A stretch of DNA of 14,842 bases, from positions 1-14,842 of the forward strand of contig CALCHD010000232.1 in NCBI GenBank assembly GCA_937901105.1, given 5' to 3'. This document shows, piece after piece, positions 14,362 to 14,842 of this stretch (its first letter is position 1; each line of letters starts with the position of its first letter). Under the pieces are notes generated by a model that made no database searches, had not been told where the DNA came from, and saw only the letters and a list, made by a program, of their open reading frames with translations. The translations under genes and the position numbers were made by a program. This stretch comes from an uncultured Bacteroidales bacterium. Lineage in GTDB: Bacteria > Bacteroidota > Bacteroidia > Bacteroidales > UBA932.

Positions 14362-14842
14362 ATGCAGCTTTTTAAAGGAATTGAGAGGGCAATAGCCAGA
14401 TTTAGACAGAAAGGTACACTTAAACGTGTAATGACCGTTTATGGACAGCAGGAAGTTGTTGGGAGATATATAGAAAATACAGACAAGCTGCTTCTCAATA
14501 ATGAACCTATAGGTGAAAGTTCAAATATTTGGGTATGCTGGTGGCAGGGTGAGGAGAATATGCCGGAAGTGGTAAAGGTATGCTACAGATCAATTAAAAA
14601 ATTGTCGGGAAGACATCCTGTTGTACTTATAACAGAAGATAATCTTAAAGATTATGTACAGCTTCCGCAGATAATAATGGACAAATATGCTGCAGGTATA
14701 ATATCAAAGACACACTTTTCTGATATATTGAGGTTTTATCTGCTTAAGGAGCATGGTGGAATATGGATGGACATTACAAATTTCCTTACTGCAGAAATAG
14801 ACACTTTTGTTCCCGTTGACAGCACATTTTACAGTTATAGGC
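14362..14842 (+). CDS. Capsular polysaccharide-type glycosyltransferase, 5' part
   Basis: The frame is open from the ATG at 14362 to the window edge (160 complete codons), so the C-terminus is missing. The protein begins MQLFKGIERAIARFRQKG without a signal peptide. IWVCWWQGEENMPEVVKVCY (57-76), HPVVLITEDNLKDYV, HFSDILRFYLLKEHGGIWMD (118-137) and the following ITNFL match the Caps_synth/GT32-like pattern, where the Asp-containing motif at IWMD binds the metal and nucleotide sugar. It would transfer a sugar to a cell-surface glycan on the cytoplasmic face of the membrane. Its own promoter follows a terminator, so it probably opens a new unit, perhaps a surface-polysaccharide cluster beyond the window. 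Confidence 0.85.
   Translation, partial: MQLFKGIERAIARFRQKGTLKRVMTVYGQQEVVGRYIENTDKLLLNNEPIGESSNIWVCWWQGEENMPEVVKVCYRSIKKLSGRHPVVLITEDNLKDYVQLPQIIMDKYAAGIISKTHFSDILRFYLLKEHGGIWMDITNFLTAEIDTFVPVDSTFYSYR

Overview
The window looks like a chromosomal segment of a Bacteroidales-type bacterium (phylum Bacteroidota). The evidence is the gene content (a Bacteroidota-style LptC lipoprotein, a GldE/CorC-like CBS protein, a FadL-like barrel protein and an exported C45 hydrolase), the general lack of Shine-Dalgarno sequences, and several matches to the Bacteroides promoter pattern TTTG-N19-21-TAnnTTTG. No rRNA, tRNA, CRISPR array or complete insertion sequence was seen.

Layout. Positions 1-2145 look like accessory DNA: a partial, frameshifted coding remnant (3-639), a long hairpin, a good promoter and a small three-segment membrane protein on the + strand (830-1186), then an unrecognised 223-residue protein on the - strand (1097-1768). 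From about 2145 to 11612 lies one long leftward gene string, mfd-coaX-(barrel protein)-(TPR protein)-lptC-gldE/corC-ppiD, with gaps of 3-82 bp or small overlaps. It combines transcription-coupled repair, coenzyme A synthesis and envelope biogenesis. The last gene, ppiD, is chimeric: its membrane anchor and periplasmic chaperone region are intact, but from about residue 244 it runs into about 120 residues unlike the expected parvulin domain. The foreign tail is followed 15 bp later by the 223-residue gene, which has an unusually strong ribosome binding site.

The mfd-ruvB intergenic region (11613-12027) is very AT-rich. It holds two sites that fit the DnaA-box consensus TTWTNCACA, four copies of TTATCAACA, and a helically spaced run of five box-like units. 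Gene direction and G/C strand bias both reverse here. I consider it a candidate chromosomal replication origin, the most interesting feature of the window.

To the right, all on the + strand, are ruvB (Holliday junction helicase), an exported C45-type N-terminal-nucleophile hydrolase, a clear intrinsic terminator, and the 5' part of a capsular-polysaccharide-type glycosyltransferase cut by the window edge.
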